Source of the DNA: Gammaproteobacteria bacterium
GTDB lineage: Bacteria; Pseudomonadota; Gammaproteobacteria; UBA4575
Reading direction: 5' to 3'
Assembly (NCBI GenBank): GCA_011523795.1
Contig: WTFY01000003.1
Span: forward strand, 186,001 to 250,000
DNA length: 64,000 nt
Part shown: positions 18,648-26,085 of the stretch, in pieces
Layout of the letters: every line of letters starts with the position of its first letter
Position numbering within the stretch: the first letter of the stretch is position 1
Program-made: the position numbers and the translations under genes
The notes under the pieces: generated by a model
Seen by the model: the letters and a program-made list of their open reading frames with translations, nothing else
The model's database searches: none
What the model was told of the DNA's origin: nothing

Positions 18648-19781
18648 ATGCTCCGTGCCTTCCTCATTAGCCTAGTTCTGCTTGCATGCCCAGTACATGC
18701 AGAGAGTTTCGATGAGGAAGCTATGATAAAACATGTGGAGAGTGTTGATCTGGAAGCTTTAATGGAAGATGCGGAGCAGGGAGATATCGAAGCGCAGTTC
18801 GCGCTCGGCTTCATGTATGCCTTCGGTAAACGTGTTCAAGAAGACTATACCGAGGCTGTGCAATGGTTTCGCAAGGCCGCTGAACAAGGACATGCCTTGT
18901 CGCAACTAGCTCTTGGCGATGCCTATTACGAGGGCAAGGGGGTGCCAGAGGATGATGCAGAGGCCTCGCGCTGGTTACGCAAAGCTGCTGAGCAGGGACT
19001 TCCTGAAGCACAGTCCTACCTTAATTCCATGTATGCTAAGGGCTACGGGTTTGAAGATTATGCTGAGGCTGTGCGCTGGCATCTCAAGGCTGCCGAGCAG
19101 GGAGGGGCCAGAGCGCATTTCAAACTTGGGGACATGTATGCCTACGGCAGGGGCATCTTCCCCGACGACGATACCGAAGCCATACGCTGGTATCTCAAGG
19201 CTGCCGAGCAGGGAGGGGCTGAAGCGCATTTCAGACTTGGCGGCATCTATGAACTAGGTATGGGCATCCCCGAAGATGTTACTGAAGCCATACGCTGGTA
19301 TCGCAAAGCCGCTGAGCAAGGACATGTCCGCGCACAGTTCAACCTTGGCTACATGTATGCTGAAGGTGAAAGGATAGCCGAAGACGATACCGAAGCCATA
19401 CGCTGGTATCGCAAAGCCGCCGAGCAGGGATTTTCCCCTGCACAGTTCAGACTTGGGGAAATGTATGCATTTGGCGCAGGGACCCCCGAAGACGATACCG
19501 AAGCCGTGCGCTGGTATCGTAAAGCCGCCGAGCAGGGATTTTCCCCTGCACAATACAATCTTGGCACCATGTACGCCCAAGGTGAAGGGGTAGTCAAAGA
19601 TAGTATTCAGGCCTATGTATGGTTCAACATTGCAGCTGCACAACGCTTCGGTCCTGCTGCTGCCGCCCAAAAAGGAAAAGAACGTGTGGCCAACGGCATG
19701 ACATCTGCCCAGATTGCCGAGGCTCAGAAACTGTCACGTGAGTATTGGGAAGCTTACGGGCCTAGACACAGATCAAAATAG
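18648..19781 (+). CDS. Exported Sel1-repeat protein
   Basis: 377 aa from the ATG at 18648, which opens a clear signal peptide (MLRAFLISLVLLACPVHAES). The longer frame from 18486 would put this signal inside the protein. After it come eight tandem Sel1-like repeats of about 36 residues, each of the form G-x-x-x-A-x-x-x-L-G-x-M-Y-x-x-G...A-x-x-W-x-x-K-A-A-E-Q, between residues 40 and 330. Sel1 repeats form alpha-solenoid surfaces for protein-protein contact. Repeats four to seven are very similar in DNA as well, a sign of recent expansion. It is cargo of the tRNA-Cys element; the partner is unknown. Confidence 0.88.
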   Translation: MLRAFLISLVLLACPVHAESFDEEAMIKHVESVDLEALMEDAEQGDIEAQFALGFMYAFGKRVQEDYTEAVQWFRKAAEQGHALSQLALGDAYYEGKGVPEDDAEASRWLRKAAEQGLPEAQSYLNSMYAKGYGFEDYAEAVRWHLKAAEQGGARAHFKLGDMYAYGRGIFPDDDTEAIRWYLKAAEQGGAEAHFRLGGIYELGMGIPEDVTEAIRWYRKAAEQGHVRAQFNLGYMYAEGERIAEDDTEAIRWYRKAAEQGFSPAQFRLGEMYAFGAGTPEDDTEAVRWYRKAAEQGFSPAQYNLGTMYAQGEGVVKDSIQAYVWFNIAAAQRFGPAAAAQKGKERVANGMTSAQIAEAQKLSREYWEAYGPRHRSK

Positions 19782-20013
19782 TTCTTCAGGTACAAAAGGC
19801 TGCTGAAATCGAAGACCTGAAAAAATCTTCACTACCGCCTAAGCCTCTAAGCAGACATTTGGGTCCTTGATAAGATGGTTATTCGATTTCGGAACTCTGA
19901 TCCCCTGGCACGGGGTATGATTACAATTTAGCAGGGGATTAGTTCACAAGCTTTGTGTGGCAGATTAGAAGCCTGACATACCCATGTAAAACAATGAATA
20001 TTGTCTCAAACTA

Positions 20014-21060
20014 ATGAGGAAATCAGTCTATTTGCAGGGATCGGTTTATATAGCCTTATCAGTACTATTACTTTTGATTTTCAGCTTCCCAAAGGTGTTG
20101 GATGCTTCTGTGATTTGTACAGATGAGGACAGGGAATATGCTGCTTTCTGGGACAATTATTATGAACCGGAAGATGCATACAAATTCGGTCAGACTATCA
20201 AGCAACTAGTCGCAGATCGAGACTTGATTGGTCTATTCGAGTTGGTACCAGATGAGCTTATGGTCGGTCCGCGAAAGAAGTTTATAGAAAACAAAATTTT
20301 TGATCAGGTGTTCACAGAGAATTGGCGAAGCACAATATTGGAAAGCGAGATTCCATGCTCACCTGTGGGATGGCGTGGCTTCATGCTGGCAAATGGTTGG
20401 ATCTGGTATAGATTTGACCCTGATCCCTCTGGCACTTGGTATATTCTCACAATACATGGCGCAACTGAAGAAGAGTATGAGCCTGCAATTACCGACCCGG
20501 CATGGCGTGTTGGAGATAAGGTCATTCCACCAGAATGCTTCGTCAGAGAGTGGATGTCAGGTGATAATTTCGAAGAGTATGCAGATACGTATGGGATAGA
20601 GGACTATGGGGACTTTAGAAAGTATACGGGCAAGTATTTCGGACGCGAAATCAACCGCATAGGACCAATTAATGACGTTCATTTAGCAACGGTTCTAGGC
20701 GATTGTTCCATTGTCGGGTTCTTTAGTGGCGTACCAGAACCTCTAAGTATTAATGCAGATTATGTTTCCAGAGAAGGATGCGACGAAAATTACTGTTTAA
20801 GCGATTCCTATCGACTCCTTGCACCGTTGTCACAAGCCGAATGTCAAAGTCTGGCACCCTACCTGCCGGGTCAGTGTGAGAGTGCTTACCTTATAAAAAC
20901 TGTAGAAGAGACGGGTGGCAGTATAGGTGCCGATATCGATTATAACTTCTATGGACTGTTCAATCTTGAGGATGGCAGGAAGGCTATCGTGCCGCTGGTA
21001 AATTTCAGCAGGGAAAATGATGCGCGCAATTTCCTCGACGAACTGCGCACTAGCCATTAA
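20014..21060 (+). CDS. Exported protein of unknown function (element cargo)
   Basis: 348 aa. The N-terminus has a long hydrophobic export signal or anchor (VYIALSVLLLLIFSFP) ending near residue 32. The remainder is acidic, rich in Tyr/Asp/Glu, and has nine or more cysteines that could form disulfides in the periplasm (CTDEDREYA, PPECFVREW, CDENYCLS, CQSLAP, QCES). I recognise no domain. It follows the Sel1 gene in the same orientation with a 230-base gap, so it may be separately transcribed. Base composition is lower in GC than the core genes around the element, which suggests foreign origin. Confidence 0.75.
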   Translation: MRKSVYLQGSVYIALSVLLLLIFSFPKVLDASVICTDEDREYAAFWDNYYEPEDAYKFGQTIKQLVADRDLIGLFELVPDELMVGPRKKFIENKIFDQVFTENWRSTILESEIPCSPVGWRGFMLANGWIWYRFDPDPSGTWYILTIHGATEEEYEPAITDPAWRVGDKVIPPECFVREWMSGDNFEEYADTYGIEDYGDFRKYTGKYFGREINRIGPINDVHLATVLGDCSIVGFFSGVPEPLSINADYVSREGCDENYCLSDSYRLLAPLSQAECQSLAPYLPGQCESAYLIKTVEETGGSIGADIDYNFYGLFNLEDGRKAIVPLVNFSRENDARNFLDELRTSH

Positions 21061-21200
21061 CCAACATTATCTTCCCAGGTGCGCCGATTTTTCCGCCGCT
21101 TCGCGATCCCGGAATGAGGGCGTGACCCAATGGAAGGATCGTGTCAACTGATGCACTTCAGAGTGGAAGTGGGGCTGAAATAGTATTTATGCCTGTTCAG

Positions 21201-21803
21201 TTATTTGCTTCGCTCCACGTGAAGATTGTATTCAGCTTGAAGCATTTCTACGACTTTCACTAGTGCACGGAATATGTTCAATTCGTTGCTACCGAATTTG
21301 TAACGACCCGTCATGAGAGTCTCTGCATCAACGGCTGATGAGACATTCCAGCGCTTGTCGTCCTTGTCCTCGACAATGAAAGTAATTGGGTATCGAAAAG
21401 ATCGGCCTTCTCCTTCCCAGATTCCCCCAGGACCATAATTCTGAATGTTCTGGTTGTAGCACTCGTTAGCAATTATATCCTCTATTCTGATCAACAATTC
21501 CTTGATTGGGCCTACTTTCTCATTGAGTTGTTGAATATATAGGTAGCGATCTGCACCATTTTGCACGAACTCTCTTTGTTCGGAATAATCTGACGGATGC
21601 TCGCGCTCAGCATCCGCCATGAGATCTCGCAGCACTTTGTCAGGGACACTCTCAATCTCCAAAGACTGGAGGTCTTGGTATGCCTCGATCTCCTGTTCAA
21701 TCATGTCCTCATGCATTTCTGGTTCATCATCCCAAATTTGTTCGATTCTTTTTTTGATGCTGGTCATGATGGCAGACGGTATGTCTGGAAGTTCAGAGTG
21801 CAC
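21201..21803 (-). CDS. Hypothetical protein, second gene of a two-gene unit
   Basis: 200 aa starting at GTG 21803, preceded by a GAGG ribosome site at a good distance. It is acidic and helix-rich in the first half (KKRIEQIWDDEPEMHEDM, IEAYQDLQSLEIE), with a second part reading like a small alpha/beta domain (GRSFRYPITFIVEDKDDKRW). There is no signal peptide or membrane segment, so it is probably cytoplasmic. I recognise no family. It lies 11 bases after the 106-aa membrane-anchored protein and is almost certainly co-transcribed with it. Confidence 0.72.
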   Translation of the reverse strand: MHSELPDIPSAIMTSIKKRIEQIWDDEPEMHEDMIEQEIEAYQDLQSLEIESVPDKVLRDLMADAEREHPSDYSEQREFVQNGADRYLYIQQLNEKVGPIKELLIRIEDIIANECYNQNIQNYGPGGIWEGEGRSFRYPITFIVEDKDDKRWNVSSAVDAETLMTGRYKFGSNELNIFRALVKVVEMLQAEYNLHVERSK

Positions 21804-21814
21804 AATTGGCTACC

Positions 21815-22135
21815 TCACAGTTCTTTGGGGTCGTGCTCAGGTAACGGGTTGCGAGAGATGAGTCCCCAAAGGCTAGGATCAGTCTCGGAGCCTCTCGCAC
21901 CTATTTCGACGAGGAGTCGCTTTGCCTCGTTTTCATCGAGTCCAGAAACGTTAGACAGGGTTGATAGGCTGCGCCACTTTAAACCCTTCTCAAGCATCTC
22001 CTTGAGAAGTTTCTTGCGAGGTCGATCTATTCGGGCTTGCCGGAAACTTTTGAGTTGATCGGTCAGAATGATGCCCCCGAGTGCCGCAACCGCACCAGTG
22101 AGAGCACCAAGAAATCCTGCCCATTCGGAACTCAT
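21815..22135 (-). CDS. Small membrane-anchored hypothetical protein, first gene of a two-gene unit
   Basis: 106 aa. One N-terminal membrane segment (WAGFLGALTGAVAALGGIIL) is followed by a basic stretch (RQARIDRPRKKLLKEML) and a small cytoplasmic domain containing a winged-helix-like segment, MLEKGLKWRSLSTLSNVSGL then DENEAKRLLVEIGA. The membrane hook plus helix-turn-helix-like tail is also seen in small effector or sensor subunits of defence systems. Function unknown. It is the first gene of a two-gene minus-strand unit at the right end of the element. Confidence 0.72.
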   Translation of the reverse strand: MSSEWAGFLGALTGAVAALGGIILTDQLKSFRQARIDRPRKKLLKEMLEKGLKWRSLSTLSNVSGLDENEAKRLLVEIGARGSETDPSLWGLISRNPLPEHDPKEL

Positions 22136-22275
22136 CGTCGTAGTCTATCATGTCCTGTTCTTTGAATGACTGGCCAGCTTGTGAAAGAATAATTAAGATT
22201 TGCCTGTCGGTACGCTATGAAGGTACAAAGAGAAATAAGACTTTAAGCCATTGAAAATAATGAACTAGGACTATA

Positions 22276-22333
22276 ATTCCGATCCTACCAATCTTGTAAA
22301 CATGCAGTATCTGGGGGCAACATTGGGGGCAAC
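22276..22333 (+). repeat. att-like remnant plus 12-bp-period GGGGGCAAC pair
   Basis: ATTCCGATCCTACCAATC at 22276-22293 resembles the attachment core with a few changes. About 20 bases later GGGGGCAAC occurs at 22313 and 22325, again a 12-bp period but with a different word from the GACGGTA pairs. This looks like the debris of an earlier, related integration at the same tRNA. Confidence 0.45.
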
Positions 22334-22525
22334 TGGATTATCTATCAATCGATAACTTCCGATAGATCAGATGACTATGGTTGTTTTTCGGTAGGTATAC
22401 GACTTTTGGAGCGGAGTAATGGTGTGGAATAATGTTGCCCGTGCTTGTTTTGATCCTTAAACTTAACTAGACCTATGGAAGGACTGGGTTGGACTCGGCA
22501 CTGCTCAGGAAGCAGACTTAATTTT

Positions 22526-22546
22526 GGCGGTACTTTTGTCGGTATC
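22526..22546 (+). repeat. Paired 12-bp-period site near attR
   Basis: GGCGGTA at 22526 and GTCGGTA at 22538 match the double unit at 15263-15283 in 19 of 21 bases and in the same orientation. The pair sits 54 bases inside attR. Confidence 0.55.
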
Positions 22547-22599
22547 GAAAAAAAATCGAATTCTATAATCCATTTAAAAATAATTGGTTATCCTATATT

Positions 22600-22621
22600 T
22601 TCGATTCCGGTCCTACCTCCA
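22600..22621 (+). repeat. attR: second copy of the tRNA-Cys 3' end
   Basis: TTCGATTCCGGTCCTA then CCTCCA; identical to attL except for one missing G. It lies 7 bases before tRNA-Leu and has no tRNA body upstream, so it is the displaced end of the original tRNA-Cys locus. Confidence 0.85.
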
Positions 22622-22628
22622 TTTACCG

Positions 22629-22713
22629 GCCCGGGTGGCGGAATGGGTAGACGCAAGGGACTTAAAATCCCTCGCCTGTAAAAGGCGTGCCGGTTCGACT
22701 CCGGCCCCGGGCA
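22629..22713 (+). tRNA. tRNA-Leu (anticodon TAA)
   Basis: 85-nt class II tRNA. The acceptor GCCCGGG (22629-22635) pairs with CCCGGGC (22706-22712). The anticodon loop is CTTAAAA on an AGGGA/TCCCT stem, giving TAA; a long variable arm and the T-arm GCCGGTTCGACTCCGGC follow. The discriminator is A, as expected for leucine, and the genome continues CAA rather than CCA, so the CCA end must be completed by nucleotidyltransferase. Closely similar to enteric leuZ. Confidence 0.95.
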
Positions 22714-23141
22714 CAATTTTGCTAGGTGACTGCATGCCAGGTAACCTAGGACAACGTGCTGGAGGTCCACGCATGGACCCGCGTTACTCCCCAGGACGCT
22801 CAGCAAACGCGGAAGTGACGCGGTCGCCTATGGGGCCCCGAGGCCGGTAGCGCCGTACTGTGCATTTTTGAGAGCCGAGTGCCCTGCAAGTTACGGTGTC
22901 GAAATTTTTAGCGTAGGAGTAAGAAGATTTTTCGTGACGGATTCGCCTTATCCACCCCGATGATGGTTCTGCTAGTCTTCATCTTGGACCCTCCGGTTCG
23001 CTTGCGAAGAGCTTGCTCTTCCCACTTTGTACTTTGATGCCGTCGGTCCGCTAGGGTCCAACTTAACCCTCCCGGCCCTCGAGCATCAGGGGGGTGGGAG
23101 GCATCCATCCCATTCCTCCTTACGCTCTTCATGCATCACGG
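22714..23141. other. Intergenic region after tRNA-Leu
   Basis: About 430 bases with no supported gene. A short inverted repeat, GGTGACTGCATGCCAGGTAACC-like, follows the tRNA near 22724-22746, and a second small stem (GAAGAGCTTGCTCTTC) occurs near 23006-23021. Neither is followed by a T-run. Confidence 0.4.
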
Positions 23142-24284
23142 TCATGCGACAATCCCATTGTCTGTGAGGAAACTATCGAACGTAGCGAAGCACCGTTCTG
23201 GCTCCTCGAGCTGCAGGAGATGGCTGGTATTAGGGACGAAGGCATAGTCGATGCCGAAAGTTTTGCAAAACAACTTGCAACAGGGCGCGCTCTTCGACGC
23301 GTCCTGGGACTTCGGGTCGGAGCTGACGATCAGGAGTGGACGGGCCGGCGGGCCTGCCTTCTTCCAGATCGGCAGCTCAGCGACCTCGGTATAGAGACTA
23401 GCTTCAACCGGCCCCGGGCAGCAGAGCAGCCATTCTCCACACACGGGATCGAAGCGTAGCGTCGAGCGTGCGTTAAGTTCCGCCACCCCCTTCCGCAGGC
23501 GCCGGAACGGGTGTAGGTAACGGAAGACATCGGCCAGCTCACTGGGGTTCGGGAATCGATTCTTGCGGGTCAGGGCGGCGTCGCGAAAAGCCTCGCCCTC
23601 GGTCACCAGAGGGCCGCGTTGCGGATTGCCTTCCGGCGGGACCACCGGCGGGTCGAACAGCACCAACGCATCCCAGTGCCAGACGTCTTCTATGATCGAG
23701 AGCAGCGCCGCGATCGCCGACATGGAATGGAAGACACCGATAGTAGCCTTCTCTCCCCATTCCCCGGCAATTGCGTCATGCACCGCCGCGTTGTCGCGCG
23801 CAAAGCGAGGATAGTGGTGTGCCCCGGCCGCGTGGAACGGGTTGCGCCCGCAGTTGCGAATATCGAACAGGGCGAGGTCGAACCGTTCCAGCATCAGCCG
23901 CCAGAACGGGAAGTAGGAATCGCTCGCAAAGCCGTTTCCGTGGCTCAGCACGACACGCGGGCCGGACAGGTTGCCGTGGCGCACTACGCGTATCGGCGCG
24001 CCGTCGTCCATCGCGAGGTCAAGGATTGCAGCGGGCTTGGGCAGGACGAACCCGGTCTCGTCTTGTTGGCGTTTCACCACGTCGTATGCAGCAATGTCAC
24101 GTTGCCGCGGTGCTGGCTGACCACATGCACTCGGACGGAAGGCAGGAAAGGAACTCCGAAGAAAGCAGAAGCCAGTCGCTCGCACCTGTGTTGAAGCGTT
24201 CGAGACTCCATAGCAAATGGCTTCGATAGAGATGTGTCGTCGGCTCAATAGAGGATAGCCGGTCCGACATAGCGATACGGCCAC
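23142..24284 (-). CDS. Alpha/beta hydrolase, uncertain or damaged N-terminus
   Basis: An open frame of 380 codons in which residues from about 65 onward form an alpha/beta-hydrolase fold. VVLSHGNGFASDSYF is the oxyanion-hole region, VFHSMSAIAAL the nucleophile elbow (Ser in S-M-S rather than the usual G-x-S-x-G), SSDPKSQD the acid region and NTSHLLQLE the catalytic His. The first 60 residues look non-homologous and overlap another frame, so the true start may be an internal GTG (24080), or the 5' end may be lost. The gene is clearly GC-richer than its neighbours and sits in a gene-poor stretch, which suggests transfer. The substrate is unknown. Confidence 0.65.
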   Translation of the reverse strand: MAVSLCRTGYPLLSRRHISIEAICYGVSNASTQVRATGFCFLRSSFPAFRPSACGQPAPRQRDIAAYDVVKRQQDETGFVLPKPAAILDLAMDDGAPIRVVRHGNLSGPRVVLSHGNGFASDSYFPFWRLMLERFDLALFDIRNCGRNPFHAAGAHHYPRFARDNAAVHDAIAGEWGEKATIGVFHSMSAIAALLSIIEDVWHWDALVLFDPPVVPPEGNPQRGPLVTEGEAFRDAALTRKNRFPNPSELADVFRYLHPFRRLRKGVAELNARSTLRFDPVCGEWLLCCPGPVEASLYTEVAELPIWKKAGPPARPLLIVSSDPKSQDASKSAPCCKLFCKTFGIDYAFVPNTSHLLQLEEPERCFATFDSFLTDNGIVA

Positions 24285-24468
24285 CCTCGGCCTCGCTCAA
24301 AAGCGAGGCCGAGTTGTAGATGAGCAGGCACCACTTGGAGACATCGTCGGGAAAGCCGCCCATCCTGGCGTTTATCGACATGATCGTTCTGAAGGTCTCG
24401 TCATTGGTGTACTCCGGAGCATGTTCACGGAATCGGTGCCAGCCGACGCCGTCGAAGAAGGCAGGCAT
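24097..24468 (-). CDS. Possible remnant gene upstream of the hydrolase
   Basis: A minus-strand frame, open from 24657, with a plausible protein-like stretch from the ATG at 24468 (MPAFFDGVGWHRFREH, then MSINARMGGFPDDVSKW). The last 45 residues look like noise and overlap the hydrolase frame. I recognise no family. It may be a decayed gene whose 3' end was lost, or part of a hydrolase gene with a frameshift. Confidence 0.25.
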   Translation of the reverse strand: MPAFFDGVGWHRFREHAPEYTNDETFRTIMSINARMGGFPDDVSKWCLLIYNSASLLSEAEGGRIAMSDRLSSIEPTTHLYRSHLLWSLERFNTGASDWLLLSSEFLSCLPSECMWSASTAAT

Positions 24469-24657
24469 CGATGGGACGCCTCGATCACAGAAGCCAGAAC
24501 CCCAACCGGACCTGGAACTGTCGCAGTTCCTGAATGCCAGGAAAAGTCTAATCCATTGTAACCATCCGGTAAAGACTGTGGGACGTGAGCTCCGAGTGCG
24601 CGGACCCGGCTGATCAGCTATGATTTCCTGCCCAGCGCGATACCACGCAGGCAGCAC

Positions 24658-25240
24658 TTGGCATTGTTCGTCAGGCGCGCTGCTTTGGATTCGGCGGCCG
24701 GTCCGGGCGCTGCACCCAAACCGGCATCATCCTATCGAATGGGATTTGGAAAACGCTGACGTACAAACTCCCAACCATTCAGGAAACTGTATTCTCTTCC
24801 AGGACAAATCATCATCATCGCGGTTATGTGCACAAGCTTGTGAAATCCAACTGCTTCATGCAGACAAACGATATGAGCATGTCCCCTTGCATGCCAGGCA
24901 AGTTCGCTTGAGACCAGGGAAAGCACGCGGAATTATCCCGGATGCCGCGTTAAAAATAATTTTCTCAAGACGACTTGGAGTCGCATTCAGGTTTGCAAAC
25001 ACCAAGACCAGGTCTTTGTCAGTATCAGGCTTGCTGCGAAGGCTCCCGTTACATGCCTGTTTCCTGGAATATCCAGCTATGGCATGTTTATCGAAGGAAT
25101 TTGCTGAACGAATTAACGTCATTTACTGACTGGTATAATCTGAAGAATTTATGCGGTATTCAATGTATAAGAGTATAAGTCTTTGTTATTAAATGGAAAT
25201 GCTATTCGTTTTCACAAACTGCGATACCCTGGAACCTACA
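24658..25240. other. Region without a supported gene
   Basis: About 580 bases. A plus-strand frame of 169 codons crosses it, but it has no recognisable domain and no ribosome site. Nothing else is seen. Confidence 0.4.
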
Positions 25241-25287
25241 CTATAATTTCAGTGTATCTCTTTTTGGGAATGTGCTATCTTATGTAC

Positions 25288-25510
25288 GGTGGCTAAAAGC
25301 ACCTCTGAAGTATTACACCAAACGAGAGAGGCCAGAAGGAGCAATAACAAGAATATCCTAAATCACTTCTGCACCGGCCACCAGCCTGCGTAAGAAACAT
25401 TAGCTAACCCTTTCTCCTCTAGTTGGGTTATAAATTAAAACAACAAGCTAAAGTGACTGCGCGAAAAAAGGCAACTATCAACCCGTCCATCGTGGCGGGT
25501 TTTGTTTTTT
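25288..25510 (+). ncRNA. Candidate small RNA ending in an intrinsic terminator
   Basis: A strong intrinsic terminator (25480-25510) has no protein gene upstream on its strand for more than 1 kb. About 200-230 bases before it are two promoter-like -10 boxes: TATAAT at 25242-25247 and an extended TGTGCTATCTT at 25271-25281. The interval has no open frame and contains small complementary segments. I cannot match it to 6S, SRP, RNase P, tmRNA or CsrB. The 5' end given here is an estimate from the second -10 box. Confidence 0.35.
25480..25510 (+). terminator. Intrinsic terminator before fur
   Basis: AACCCG / CGGGTT arms with an inner CCA/TGG pairing around TCG, followed by TTGTTTTTT. The stem, short loop and T-run make a textbook plus-strand terminator. 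It ends the candidate small RNA and insulates fur. Confidence 0.8.
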
Positions 25511-25598
25511 ATAGGTACACTACATCTGTAACGCTAACTAGTACAAGGTGGCTCGTTATTCTTCGTACAGCCACTATTTCGAGAAGCTGAGGACGTTA

Positions 25599-26033
25599 AT
25601 GGAAAACCAAGATCTAAAACGTGCAGGGCTAAAGGTTACATTTTCCCGCATGAAAATCCTGGAACTGCTTGAAAACTCCGAAAAAAGGCACATGAGTGCC
25701 GAGGATATTTACCGGACCTTGCTTAATGGCGGGGAAGAGATCGGGCTTGCCACCATCTACAGGGTGCTTACACAGTTTGAAGGAGCAGGTCTAGTCATCC
25801 GTCATCACTTTGAAACTGGTCAGGCCGTGTTTGAACTGGAGCGTGGCAGTCATCATGATCATCTCATATGCGTAAAGTGCGGAAAGATTATCGAGTTTGT
25901 CGATGCCTCTATTGAGGCCAAGCAAAAGGAAATTGCAGAGGAAAAGGGTTTCCGGATTTCTGACCATTCCTTGGTGATCTACGGAGTGTGTAACAACAAG
26001 AATTGCCCGCAGCAAGATGCGCTGAACAGTTGA
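25599..26033 (+). CDS. fur: Ferric uptake regulator Fur
   Basis: 144 aa from the ATG at 25599, preceded by a GAGG ribosome site; the longer frame from 25548 would add 17 non-family residues. The N-terminal winged helix shows GLKVTFSRMKILELLE, MSAEDIYRTLL and GLATIYRVLTQFEGAGLV. The metal-binding half has the HHDHLICVKCGKIIEF segment with the structural CxxC and the second cysteine pair in GVCNNKNC. It represses iron-uptake genes when loaded with Fe2+. Length and motifs are classical Fur rather than Zur or PerR. I see no obvious Fur box upstream. Confidence 0.94.
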   Translation: MENQDLKRAGLKVTFSRMKILELLENSEKRHMSAEDIYRTLLNGGEEIGLATIYRVLTQFEGAGLVIRHHFETGQAVFELERGSHHDHLICVKCGKIIEFVDASIEAKQKEIAEEKGFRISDHSLVIYGVCNNKNCPQQDALNS

Positions 26034-26085
26034 TGTCCCGGTTTCGGGTATTTTCTTGGGCAACCAAATAAAACCCAGTCTGCGA

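Larger units (their letters stand above)
22136..22599. other. Right-end non-coding region of the element
   Basis: 464 bases with no supported gene. They hold an att-like remnant and a GGGGGCAAC pair (22276-22333), the right-end copy of the GACGGTA-type pair (22526-22546), and A/T-rich sequence just before attR. Confidence 0.6.
15114..22621 (+). mobile_element. 7.5-kb integrative element in tRNA-Cys
   Basis: The element is bounded by direct repeats of the tRNA-Cys 3' end (15114-15136 and 22600-22621; identical except for one missing base). A tyrosine integrase lies immediately inside the left end, and paired 12-bp-period sites lie inside both ends. Content: P4-type integrase, AlpA-like regulator, second tyrosine recombinase, about 1 kb without recognisable genes, Sel1-repeat protein, exported 348-aa protein, and a divergent two-gene unit. 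No replication, conjugation or phage structural genes are present, so if mobile it would need a helper. Excision would rejoin tRNA-Cys to tRNA-Leu, leaving 7-8 bases between them. Confidence 0.85.

Noticed and set aside
18780-19640. Long tandem repeat array
   Set aside because: Explained by the eight Sel1 units of the coding sequence (108-bp period).
22584-22850. 88-codon plus-strand frame over tRNA-Leu
   Set aside because: Runs through the tRNA and attR; coding is implausible.
24620-25129. 169-codon plus-strand frame
   Set aside because: No ribosome site, domain or conserved pattern; lies in a gene-poor stretch.
25560-25598. Upstream start of fur at 25548
   Set aside because: The added 17 residues do not resemble Fur and the ATG at 25599 has a GAGG ribosome site.
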